Shown here: one piece after another, positions 6,490 to 14,574 of the stretch
How the letters are laid out: each line of letters opens with the position of its first letter
How positions within the stretch are numbered: position 1 is the first letter of the stretch
Origin: an uncultured Clostridia bacterium
GTDB taxonomy: Bacteria > Bacillota > Clostridia > RUG12999
Direction: 5' to 3'
NCBI GenBank assembly: GCA_934792465.1
Contig: CAKVOK010000050.1
Location: 1 to 27,407, forward strand
DNA: 27,407 nucleotides
The notes under the pieces: generated by a model
What the model was told of the DNA's origin: nothing
What the model saw: the letters and a program-made list of their open reading frames with translations, nothing else
The model's database searches: none
Position numbers and translations under genes: made by a program

Positions 6490-7329
6490 TTAGCGGCGGA
6501 GAATATCCTCCGCTGTCAGAATATCTTCGGGTGTAAGTCCTATAAAATCTGCCGCTTTTCCGGCTAAATACAGGCTATCCTGTTCGCCGTCCGCATGAGA
6601 ATCCGAACCGAAAGTGAATTTGCAGCCGCATTTCTTTGCTGCGCTGAGAATACGTGTATGTCCGCAGTTTCTTATTTGGTCGTCCGTCATGCCGAGGAAT
6701 GCGCCGGAATTTATTTCCACGGCCGTATTGCTTTCCTTAGCGGCGGAAAATACTTCCGAAAGACGGCTGTCCGTGAGCGCTTCGTAAATATATTCTTTAG
6801 GATACGGGCAGCTTACCGCCTCAAACGGGTGTGCAAGGCTCGTTACGTATTTTGCGGTCGGAGCGGTGCAGATTTCCATAATGGCGTTCGACATAAAATC
6901 GGCATGTCTTTGATACGGCTTGTAGCAATCGCGGTTCATTATATGATGCGTATGCGAATTGGGAACGACTATAAAATCAAGCTGTTCGGCATGCTGCATT
7001 GTGATTGCTGCGCCGGTGCCGGGGCAGTAGTCGACTTCGCCGCCGAAAATAAACTTAATGCCTTCCGTATCGGTTTCTTCTATTTCTTTCAGGATTTGGC
7101 GGCAATGCTCAATACCCTGTGCCCGATACCAGTCCAAAACCCCGACGCCGCCCTTGGAAAGCGACATACTTTCGGCGAACGGGACATCAAGATCCCACAT
7201 ATGGTCGGCTATACCGATCAGCTTTATTCCGAGTCGCTTTGCGGATTTGACGTAATTTGCAATGGTTGCGCTGTCCTCACCGCAAAGCGAAAGATGTGTG
7301 TGCGCATGAATATCATAATCAATTTTCAT
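6490..7329 (-). CDS. PHP-domain metal-dependent phosphoesterase (histidinol-phosphatase-like)
   Basis: A 279-residue cytoplasmic protein of the PHP superfamily, which hydrolyses phosphate esters using two or three metal ions. Metal-binding motifs are visible in order: DIHAHTHLS (His8, His10), IADH (Asp42, His43), FGGEVDY (about 103), NSHTHH, LAHPFE and, near the end, GSDSHADG. Length fits the HisK-type histidinol phosphatases and the wider PHP group. With no his genes near, the substrate may equally be a sugar phosphate or another small molecule. GAGAGGT precedes the ATG by about 7 nt. It starts 19 nt after the GH127 stop and is very likely co-transcribed with it from the promoter at 9327-9355. 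Confidence 0.83.
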   Translation of the reverse strand: MKIDYDIHAHTHLSLCGEDSATIANYVKSAKRLGIKLIGIADHMWDLDVPFAESMSLSKGGVGVLDWYRAQGIEHCRQILKEIEETDTEGIKFIFGGEVDYCPGTGAAITMQHAEQLDFIVVPNSHTHHIMNRDCYKPYQRHADFMSNAIMEICTAPTAKYVTSLAHPFEAVSCPYPKEYIYEALTDSRLSEVFSAAKESNTAVEINSGAFLGMTDDQIRNCGHTRILSAAKKCGCKFTFGSDSHADGEQDSLYLAGKAADFIGLTPEDILTAEDILRR

Positions 7330-7348
7330 AATGTTACCTCTCTAATGT

Positions 7349-9295
7349 TTATTTCAAATCGGCAATGGGGAAATAAGTAATTCGCAGATTCGTACAGCCG
7401 TAAGGTTCGAGGGTCACGTCCAGCGGATATGTAACATACTGCCTGTCCTCGAAAGGCTCGAATGTGCGGCACGGATACGGAGCGCACAGGAACGGCGCTT
7501 TGTAGCCTTTTAAATGAAGCTTTATTTTTGCATCTTCCCATACATAGCCGTCTGTTTCGATTTCTTCAACGGAAATATCCTCGGGACGTAAGTTTTCGTC
7601 GAGTGCAATGTTCCAGGTGATTTGGTCTTTTCTCAGACCAAGCATATCGTGCAGGTCGGCAACGTCGGCTTCTTTGAAATCGGGTTCTGCCTTGAACCAG
7701 CTCCAGCCATCCGGAAGCGGTGTAACCGGCGTGCCGGGGTATGGAATCCATTTTTCCTTAATATGCAGTGAATAAAGAAGCGGACCTCTTTTTATGGCTA
7801 TCGGGTATTTTTTTGCGCCCTTGCTGTCGTCTACACGGATAACTTCAATATCTTCTTCAAATGAGATTGCGAGCGTGTCGCCGCTCTGCCATTCTTTTTT
7901 TATCTGTGCATATCCGTTTTCGATTGCTAAAGGCTTTATTTCGCTGCCATTCAGTGTTATCGTATATTTTTTGCACCAGCACGGTATCCGCAGATACACG
8001 GAAAATTCTTTGTTTGAGTTTATCTTAAATTCAACCTTGTTTCTGAACGGATATTCCGTTATTTCTTCTATGTTGACATCCTTGTATTTCAGATTGCACG
8101 GGCCGTATACCGCCATATATACGTTTCCGCCGTCGTCGCTTAGCATCATTCCCCGTACAAATTCGCCGAGAAGCGCAACGGAGTTTACGGGACAGCAGGA
8201 CGTGGGGTAGCAGGGTGCGTATACCTGCATATCCTGAAAAGCATTTGAAGATACGTCCGTTGCGTAAATCTGGTTTGGTGCATTCAGATATGCAATCGCA
8301 CGTTCGTCTTTTTTTCGTGCGCCCTGTGCGCCGTTGTAGAACATTTCTTCCATACGGTCGGCATATTTGGAATCGCCTGTTATGTAGCTCATGTATGAAT
8401 ATGTGGCATTGAAGAAGGCATATGAACAATATTCCGTTTCGGCTGTGGAGGATACGGGCGCAAGATATTCGGTTACCGATACCGGCGAGCCGGAGAGGTG
8501 AGTTGCGTTTTTGTATACCTCATCAAGTATTTTTACCGATGCGTCAAGATATTTTTTGTCACCTGTTACGGTATACAAGAGAGCCGGCAGACGCGAAAAT
8601 GCGCCCATGCCTGCGGTATGCTGCGAATTGTAGTGAAATTCGTTTTCGAGGAAGCTTTTGTATGAGCTTAAGAATATGTCATGCTCACACAAAAATTCGG
8701 AATATTCCTCCGCAAAATCGATAAGCCGCTTATCTCCCGTATAATAATAGCAGAAAATCATCGGTTCCATAATATATATTCCGGCATAGCTTGTCTTTTT
8801 GTCACCTGCCCAGATTCGGCAGAACCAAAGCATACAGTCGTGTACGGCGTCAAGAACATCCTTGCGTTTAGTAACTTCATAAAATGCAATAAGTCCTCGC
8901 ATGGCGCAGGCAGTTCCCCAGGCGTTGTAATCGTCGTATATGTTTGCGTCGTCCTCGTAGTATGTGCCGAGGTAGCCGTCCGCTTTCTTTTTTTTGAGCA
9001 TTTCATTTACCCAATTCGTAACTTTTTCGATAAGCTCTTCGTCGTTTAATGTATAGGCAAGCCCGATAAGTCCGCTCCAGTAGTTTCCGGAAATTTCCGC
9101 ACCCCAGCCGGACTGATTGCTGTCGTCCCATTTTGAAACATACGTTTTATTAATGAACGGGTCGGCAATCATTCCGGGTTCAAGCTCGTCCAGATGTCCG
9201 CCCATACCGTGCTTATTCCGCAGGCATTGTTCTCTCAGGAATCCGGCTGATGTAATGCTGCCGAGCGGGAAATAATTCAGCTTTTGATATTTCAT
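7349..9295 (-). CDS. Glycoside hydrolase family 127-type enzyme (beta-L-arabinofuranosidase-like, DUF1680)
   Basis: A 648-residue (alpha/alpha)6-barrel glycosidase. The cysteine-glutamate active site of GH127 is recognisable: Glu288 and Cys290 in TETEYCSY, then Cys367-Cys368 in PTSCCPVN. In HypBA1 of Bifidobacterium the equivalents are Glu338, Cys340, Cys417 and Cys418; the 77-residue gap between the first and second cysteine is identical. A beta-sandwich follows (about 400-648). There is no signal peptide, so it acts on imported oligosaccharides. The start at 9295 has AAAGGAGG 7 nt upstream; in-frame codons further up would overlap the promoter. Known family members release beta-L-arabinofuranose, and one releases aceric acid, so the sugar is not certain. 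It is divergent from the GH88-PL8 operon with similar -35 operator cores. Confidence 0.85.
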   Translation of the reverse strand: MKYQKLNYFPLGSITSAGFLREQCLRNKHGMGGHLDELEPGMIADPFINKTYVSKWDDSNQSGWGAEISGNYWSGLIGLAYTLNDEELIEKVTNWVNEMLKKKKADGYLGTYYEDDANIYDDYNAWGTACAMRGLIAFYEVTKRKDVLDAVHDCMLWFCRIWAGDKKTSYAGIYIMEPMIFCYYYTGDKRLIDFAEEYSEFLCEHDIFLSSYKSFLENEFHYNSQHTAGMGAFSRLPALLYTVTGDKKYLDASVKILDEVYKNATHLSGSPVSVTEYLAPVSSTAETEYCSYAFFNATYSYMSYITGDSKYADRMEEMFYNGAQGARKKDERAIAYLNAPNQIYATDVSSNAFQDMQVYAPCYPTSCCPVNSVALLGEFVRGMMLSDDGGNVYMAVYGPCNLKYKDVNIEEITEYPFRNKVEFKINSNKEFSVYLRIPCWCKKYTITLNGSEIKPLAIENGYAQIKKEWQSGDTLAISFEEDIEVIRVDDSKGAKKYPIAIKRGPLLYSLHIKEKWIPYPGTPVTPLPDGWSWFKAEPDFKEADVADLHDMLGLRKDQITWNIALDENLRPEDISVEEIETDGYVWEDAKIKLHLKGYKAPFLCAPYPCRTFEPFEDRQYVTYPLDVTLEPYGCTNLRITYFPIADLK

Positions 9296-9326
9296 TATAA
9301 ATCCTCCTTTAAATATGTATATTACA

Positions 9327-9355
9327 ATTATATCACCCGACACATTCAAATTCAA
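9327..9355 (-). promoter_or_regulatory. Sigma-A promoter of the GH127-PHP unit
   Basis: On the minus strand TTGAAT (9355-9350), a 17-nt spacer and TATAAT (9332-9327). The -35 box overlaps the palindromic core TCAATTGA (9352-9359), which also occurs at the divergent operon promoter. Confidence 0.7.
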
Positions 9356-9530
9356 TTGATTATTTCTGACATAATATGATTAGTTCTTACACACGCCGCT
9401 TGGCGGTGCGAAGTTTAAGGAACCGGTTTTTGTGACTTTAGCTGTAAAAATATATGTTATTTTTCAAAAAAATGTGAATATTTCCGCCTGAAAAAGCCGA
9501 TACAACAGAAATGTGCATAAGATATCAGAA
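9356..9530. other. Divergent intergenic region between the two promoters
   Basis: About 175 nt with no gene. It contains a small GC-rich hairpin (CGCC/GGCG near 9392-9406) and an AACCGGTT palindrome (9421-9428). The latter is the kind of centre found in LacI-family operators, but its flanks are not symmetrical. Nothing else was recognised. Confidence 0.4.
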
Positions 9531-9546
9531 ATAGTCAATTGACTAT
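9531..9546. promoter_or_regulatory. 16-bp palindromic operator over the operon -35 box
   Basis: ATAGTCAATTGACTAT is a perfect 16-bp palindrome and contains the -35 box TTGACT (9539-9544). Its 8-bp centre TCAATTGA recurs at the divergent GH127 promoter. The position suggests a repressor site or a contact site for an activator; the protein is unknown. Confidence 0.6.
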
Positions 9547-9568
9547 TGTGTAATATTGGTGATATAAT
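9539..9568 (+). promoter_or_regulatory. Sigma-A promoter of the polysaccharide operon
   Basis: TTGACT (9539-9544), an 18-nt spacer and a perfect TATAAT (9563-9568). The leader to the GH88 start codon is about 44 nt. No other convincing promoter was found between the genes up to 27235, so this one may drive all eight. Confidence 0.75.
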
Positions 9569-9618
9569 GGATTTGGGCGATAAAAGCAAAGAATCAATTT
9601 TAAAACAGGAGGAATTGC

Positions 9619-10743
9619 ATGAACGAAAAATTTATCAAACAGGAAGATATGGTGTTTTTGAAAAGCTTTTACGAAAAGGTAAAAAGCAAGCTGAATCTTA
9701 CCTCGGACATAATAAAAGGAAGATACCCGTATACAACGGAAAACGGGAAATATACCAATCTCGATTTTATAGGCGAATGGTATCCGGGATTTTGGTGCGG
9801 TATGATGTGGCTGATGTATGATGAAACGGGCGACAGAAAATATCTTGAATATGCACGCCAAGCCGTAGATGGTCTGGACGAAGGATTTCGCAATATCAGA
9901 GAATACGACCACGACGTAGGTTTTGTATACGGACTTTCGGCCGTTGCGGATTATAATATTACGGGGAATAAAGAATCACTGAACAGAGGGTATCTGGCAG
10001 CGTGTGCGCTTATGGGCAGATTTAATCTGAAAGGCGGATTTTTCCGTTCGCAGGACGTAGATACGCCGAACAGATTCATAGTAGATACAATGATGAATCT
10101 GCCGCTGCTCTACTGGGCTTCGGAGGTTACGGAGGACGACAGATTCACGCAGCTGGCAATGGTTCACGCCGATACGGTTAACAGAGTGATGGTTCGGGGC
10201 GACGGTTCGGTTGACCATGTTGTAAAAATGGATTTTGAAACGGGAGAAGTATCGGAAAGATTCGGCGGACAGGGATATGCGGTAGGTTCTTCGTGGACGA
10301 GGGGACAGGCATGGGCTATATACGGCTTTGCATTGAGCTATTTGCACACGGGTAAAAAAGAATATCTCGATACGGCGAAGAAAGTCGCTCATTATTTTAT
10401 GGCTTGTACGGACGAAAGCGGAGTAGCACCCATAGATTTCAGAGCGCCGAAAGACAATCCGTACAAAGATACCACGGCGAGTGCCTGTGCTGCCTGCGGA
10501 TACATAGAAATAGCGAAGCACGTAGGCGAATTTGAAAAAGAATTGTATCTGAACGCTGCCGTGAAGATTCTTCGGGGACTTGAAAAATGCTGCGATTTTT
10601 CCGATACGGAGGAATCGATTTTGCAGATGGGCAGCGAAGATTATCATTATATGAAACAAAACCTCCCGATAATATACGGAGATTATTTTATGCTTGAAGC
10701 ATTATACAGAATTTGCGGTAAAAACAAAATTATGATGTGGTAG
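9619..10743 (+). CDS. GH88 unsaturated glucuronyl/uronyl hydrolase
   Basis: A 374-residue cytoplasmic (alpha/alpha)6-barrel enzyme that removes the 4,5-unsaturated uronic acid left at the non-reducing end by polysaccharide lyases, by hydration of the double bond. The two key aspartates are visible as Asp99 in YDHDVGF and Asp156 in RFIVDTMMN, equivalent to Asp88 and Asp149 of the Bacillus GL1 enzyme. GSSWTRGQAWAIYGF (223-237) is the family signature and favours GH88 over the related GH105. There is no signal peptide. AGGAGG lies 7 nt before the ATG. It is the first gene of the operon, and the lyase gene starts 8 nt after its stop. Lyase plus GH88 is the classical pair for glycosaminoglycans and xanthan. 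Confidence 0.9.
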   Translation: MNEKFIKQEDMVFLKSFYEKVKSKLNLTSDIIKGRYPYTTENGKYTNLDFIGEWYPGFWCGMMWLMYDETGDRKYLEYARQAVDGLDEGFRNIREYDHDVGFVYGLSAVADYNITGNKESLNRGYLAACALMGRFNLKGGFFRSQDVDTPNRFIVDTMMNLPLLYWASEVTEDDRFTQLAMVHADTVNRVMVRGDGSVDHVVKMDFETGEVSERFGGQGYAVGSSWTRGQAWAIYGFALSYLHTGKKEYLDTAKKVAHYFMACTDESGVAPIDFRAPKDNPYKDTTASACAACGYIEIAKHVGEFEKELYLNAAVKILRGLEKCCDFSDTEESILQMGSEDYHYMKQNLPIIYGDYFMLEALYRICGKNKIMMW

Positions 10744-10751
10744 GTGCAGAT

Positions 10752-13700
10752 ATGAAAAGAATATCGTTATTAATAATTTTTACAATGATGATAAGTATTT
10801 TTTCGGTTCATGCCGAGAAGCTCTGGGACGGATATGAATCGGACGGGGAAAAGACGGTTGTTGTCGATATGAACAGCGTTGCTACGATAATAAATGCAAA
10901 GCTCGGAATATCCACGCAATACACGAAAACGGCGGCATACAGTGCACTTTGGAATAATCATACAAAAAGGGATTCGGTAAACTTTGAAGACCCTGCCGTT
11001 ACCGACTGGACGAATTATACAACGGTGGAATTTGAAATGTATTCGCCGAAACCCGTGGCGGCAACGTTTGCGTTTATTGTATTTACGGAAGCACAGACTA
11101 CAAGCGGTCCGTCATATTTTATGAGCGATGTGCAATCGGTAAGCTGGAGCGGCTGGAAAACGTTTAAATTCAACCTGTCGGAGTTCACGGCGAACCGTGC
11201 GGCAGTATGGGATAAGGTTACATATGTGAATTTCTCCTCCGGCGGCTGGACAATGACGCCGAATGCGGAAACGGAGCTTTATATTGATTCGATATATTTG
11301 TCGGCAGGCGAGGAAGAAAGCTCTGCAGCGGGATATTGCGAATATTCAAGGGATAATGCGGCGGAGGTTCTCGAAAACGGAATAGGCGTTTACGAAAACG
11401 AAAGTAAGGTCATGACAAAAGACGGTCTTGCGGAGCTGGTCGAAGAAAAAGCAGCCAAAACATTCACGGATAACGGCGTGTTTTACGTTCCGGCAGGAAC
11501 ACTTTCCAGGATAGACGGCACGGAATATATACATACGAATAAAGAAATGTTCACTTTCAATTATAATGAAAATACTTTGAATTTCAGCGTCGGAAGTGCG
11601 GAATATACTCTGAACGGAGAAGCAAAAAGCTTTTCGGGGGAAGTGAAATGCAAGGAAAACGTTTGCTTTGTGCCGTTTGAAGAATTTGCCGAAGCGTTGG
11701 GACTTAAAACCTATAAAAAAGGCGGACTTCATGTTGCGGCGAAAGCTACGGACGCACTGGAATACGACCCCGAATCGGCGGAATATATTGCGGCGCAGAT
11801 TAAATATAAAAGCATAAATGTAAAGGATATAACAGAGGAAGATTACAGAACGTTCCGTGACAGGTGGAACAAGGTGCTTTGCGGCGACGAAACCATAGAC
11901 CTTGAAAACGAGGCTGTGGCAACGGAGGTTAAGGCGAGGGAAAAGCGTGCGCTTGCCGTTTGGAATTTGCTTGATATGTACGAATCCTCCGGCTCGAATC
12001 CTTTTACGGGTAAAGACCCTACAGACCCTATTGAGATAGCTTCCATGGCTTCGAGCATCGGCGAAATGGCATACGGCTGGGGTACATACGGTACGAGTAT
12101 GTATCATGACCCCGAATGGAAAGACAGAATACTTACGGTGCTGGAATATTTCTGCAATAAATATTTTTCCGCAAAAGAGCTTAACGGAACGGGTGCTGTG
12201 GGTACGAATACGGGAAACTGGTATTACTGGCAGATAAGCGCACCGACGAATCTCGTAAATATTATGGTAATTATGTATGATTACATATCGCCGAGGCTGG
12301 CGAAAAAATATCTCGTAATACCGGATACGCTTGTATATTCTCCGAGAGGAACAAGTTCGAACCGTGTTCATTTTGCATATGTGGCAATGGGTTCGGCACT
12401 TTTGCAGAGGGACGCACAGCGTATAGTAAAATGCCGTGACGGAGTAACGCAGACGATGCTGTTTGTAAATCAGAATATGATAACATCGGCAAATCTCGAA
12501 TCGACGGACGGATTTTACCGTGACGGCTCTATGCTTATGCATTACAGAGTGCCGTACAACGGAGGTTACGGAGTGCAGCACTACGAGGTTTTGGGACAGA
12601 TGCTGAGCGTACTCAAGGGAACACCGTTTGAACCGGCAAATCCGAGTATACAGAATTTGTTCGATTTCTTCTTTGCGGGTATGGATTCGGTAATATACAA
12701 CGGCGTGATGATGGATTTTGTCAGAGGACGAAGCGTAATACGTCCGAACACCTCGACAAGCGAGCTTATTTCGGGCATGATGTATCTCATAGAATATGCT
12801 TCCGAAGAAGAACAGGCGATTATAAAATCGAAGATTAAACAATATGCAAAGGAAAACGGAAATATAACAAACCCGTCTACGAATCTTCAAGTGTTAAACG
12901 ATTATTACAATATAATCAACGATACCTCCGTATCGGCGGCGAAAAAAGAGGATACGTATACTGTACATTATAATATGGATAAGACGGTGCTCAAAAGAAA
13001 GAATTTTGCAATAGGCATTTCGATGTCTTCACCGAGGGTATACAACTACGAAGCGATGAACGGCGAAAATCTTAACGGCTGGTACTGCTCGGACGGAATG
13101 GTGTATCTGTATACGGACGACAACAATGCGTTCGGTTCGGAATATTTCAATAATGTAAATTCATACAGGTATCCGGGAATAACGGTTGAGGCAAGAGAAA
13201 GAAACGCTATAGAGATGCCGGCGGCAAAAAGCTATTTGAGCAGCAAGGATTTTGTCGGAGGCGTTACGGACGGCGTAAACGGAGCGGCTGCCATGGATTT
13301 GGAAAGCTATCACAAGGACGGCTCGGACGGAGTAGAACCGTATATATGCGACCTTACGGCAAAAAAATCATGGTTTATGCTCGGAGATAAAATGGCGGTT
13401 CTCGGTACGGATATACACGCAACGGACGATTATGACGTAGAAACCGTTATAGAAAACAGAAAATCGAGAACGACCGTAAGCGCTTCCGCAAATTCGGCGG
13501 AACAGTACGAGATTAAAGAAGTAACCGCAAGCGATGAACCGCAGCCGGAAAATCCGATAAGCGCAGCGGTAGACGGCAATTTGCAGACACGCTGGTCGGC
13601 AGGCGGAAATCAATGGCTGAAACTTGATTTGGGAGAAAATAAGAAAATCGGTATGACGAGAATTGCTTTCATGAACGGCAACGTCAGAAAGACAATGTTC

Positions 13701-14528
13701 GATATTAACGTATCTGCGGACGGAAACAACTGGAAAAAGGTGTTCTCCGGCGCAAGCAGCGGCACGGAAAGCGGATATGAAAATTTCGCACTCGATAATG
13801 CGGAGGGAAGATATATTCGTTTCGATTGGCGCGGAAATACGCAGAACGAGTGGAATTCAATCCTCGAAATCCAGGTTTTCGGCATGAATAAAAACGGCTC
13901 GAAAAATTATGAGTTTGTATATACCGGACAGGAAAAAGTAATCGCAGACGGAACGAAGCTGAACGTTTCGAGTGCGGATTTGAATACAAAAGCCAAATGG
14001 GTGTGGTACGAAAGCACGGGCGGCTATGTGTTTGAAAATCCGGAAGACATTAATATGCGCCGCACAACGGGCAATCCGAGTTTCTTTGAAATGTGGATAA
14101 ATCACGGCAAAAAGCCGGATAATGCGAAGTATGCGTATGTTCAGCTGCCGCTGAAATCCGCAGAAGAGGTAAAGGCATACAGCGAAAATCCGACGGTTAA
14201 GATTTTAAGCAATACCGAAAAGCTTCAGGCAGCGGCGGACGAAACGGCAGGGCTTACGGAAGCAGTATTCTGGAGTGCCGGAGCGTTGGGATGCTACTCG
14301 GTAGATGTGCCGATGATGTTTATGGAACAGAAAGCGGACGGAAAATCTGCGATTGCGGTAAGCGACCCGACTCAAAAGCTGACTTCGGGCAGAATTACCG
14401 TAGAGGGTGTATTTACGGCAGAAGATGCGGACGATAAAATATCCGTTACAAACGACGGAGCGAAAACGTATATAGACGTCGATTTCACTGGTTCATACGG
14501 CAGAAGCTTCAAGGTAACGCTCAGATAG
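10752..14528 (+). CDS. Secreted PL8 polysaccharide lyase with nested F5/8C (discoidin) domain
   Basis: A 1258-residue exported lyase cutting uronic-acid polysaccharides by beta-elimination. A signal peptide ends at about residue 21 (VHA). A jelly-roll module follows (about 36-188), then a region resembling the copper-amine-oxidase-type N domain (about 225-330). The PL8 alpha/alpha toroid covers about 355-700, with GNWYYWQIS (Asn489), TSSNRVH, DGFYRDGSMLMHYRVPYNGGYG (His597, Tyr606) and MMDFVRGRSVI (Arg658, Arg660). These match the Asn/His/Tyr/Arg site of hyaluronate, chondroitin AC and xanthan lyases. The beta-sandwich is interrupted at about 935-1045 by a discoidin-type domain (AAVDGNLQTRWSAGG ... 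IQVFGM), then resumes to the end. There is no SLH, LPXTG or lipobox anchor. The start at 10752 is chosen over an upstream ATG inside the GH88 gene because the signal peptide begins there. Substrate not determined. Confidence 0.88.
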   Translation: MKRISLLIIFTMMISIFSVHAEKLWDGYESDGEKTVVVDMNSVATIINAKLGISTQYTKTAAYSALWNNHTKRDSVNFEDPAVTDWTNYTTVEFEMYSPKPVAATFAFIVFTEAQTTSGPSYFMSDVQSVSWSGWKTFKFNLSEFTANRAAVWDKVTYVNFSSGGWTMTPNAETELYIDSIYLSAGEEESSAAGYCEYSRDNAAEVLENGIGVYENESKVMTKDGLAELVEEKAAKTFTDNGVFYVPAGTLSRIDGTEYIHTNKEMFTFNYNENTLNFSVGSAEYTLNGEAKSFSGEVKCKENVCFVPFEEFAEALGLKTYKKGGLHVAAKATDALEYDPESAEYIAAQIKYKSINVKDITEEDYRTFRDRWNKVLCGDETIDLENEAVATEVKAREKRALAVWNLLDMYESSGSNPFTGKDPTDPIEIASMASSIGEMAYGWGTYGTSMYHDPEWKDRILTVLEYFCNKYFSAKELNGTGAVGTNTGNWYYWQISAPTNLVNIMVIMYDYISPRLAKKYLVIPDTLVYSPRGTSSNRVHFAYVAMGSALLQRDAQRIVKCRDGVTQTMLFVNQNMITSANLESTDGFYRDGSMLMHYRVPYNGGYGVQHYEVLGQMLSVLKGTPFEPANPSIQNLFDFFFAGMDSVIYNGVMMDFVRGRSVIRPNTSTSELISGMMYLIEYASEEEQAIIKSKIKQYAKENGNITNPSTNLQVLNDYYNIINDTSVSAAKKEDTYTVHYNMDKTVLKRKNFAIGISMSSPRVYNYEAMNGENLNGWYCSDGMVYLYTDDNNAFGSEYFNNVNSYRYPGITVEARERNAIEMPAAKSYLSSKDFVGGVTDGVNGAAAMDLESYHKDGSDGVEPYICDLTAKKSWFMLGDKMAVLGTDIHATDDYDVETVIENRKSRTTVSASANSAEQYEIKEVTASDEPQPENPISAAVDGNLQTRWSAGGNQWLKLDLGENKKIGMTRIAFMNGNVRKTMFDINVSADGNNWKKVFSGASSGTESGYENFALDNAEGRYIRFDWRGNTQNEWNSILEIQVFGMNKNGSKNYEFVYTGQEKVIADGTKLNVSSADLNTKAKWVWYESTGGYVFENPEDINMRRTTGNPSFFEMWINHGKKPDNAKYAYVQLPLKSAEEVKAYSENPTVKILSNTEKLQAAADETAGLTEAVFWSAGALGCYSVDVPMMFMEQKADGKSAIAVSDPTQKLTSGRITVEGVFTAEDADDKISVTNDGAKTYIDVDFTGSYGRSFKVTLR

Positions 14529-14574
14529 CTTATGCCGATAACATAAAAATACAAAACGAAAGGCAGGCAAAAAC

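Noticed and set aside
6472..6534. Plus-strand mini-frame after GGAGGGAT
   Set aside because: The GGAGGG here is better explained as one arm of the inverted repeat. It is only 2 nt from the ATG, and the frame runs into the PHP gene on the other strand.
9421..9428. AACCGGTT as a catabolite (cre) or LacI-type operator
   Set aside because: Only the 8-bp core is symmetrical, and it is over 100 nt from the nearest -35 of the plus operon; kept as a note only.
11346..12890. 514-codon open frame on the minus strand
   Set aside because: It lies wholly opposite the PL8 gene, which has clear homology, and the protein is full of Arg/Cys/His/Tyr as expected from a shadow frame. There is no ribosome binding site.
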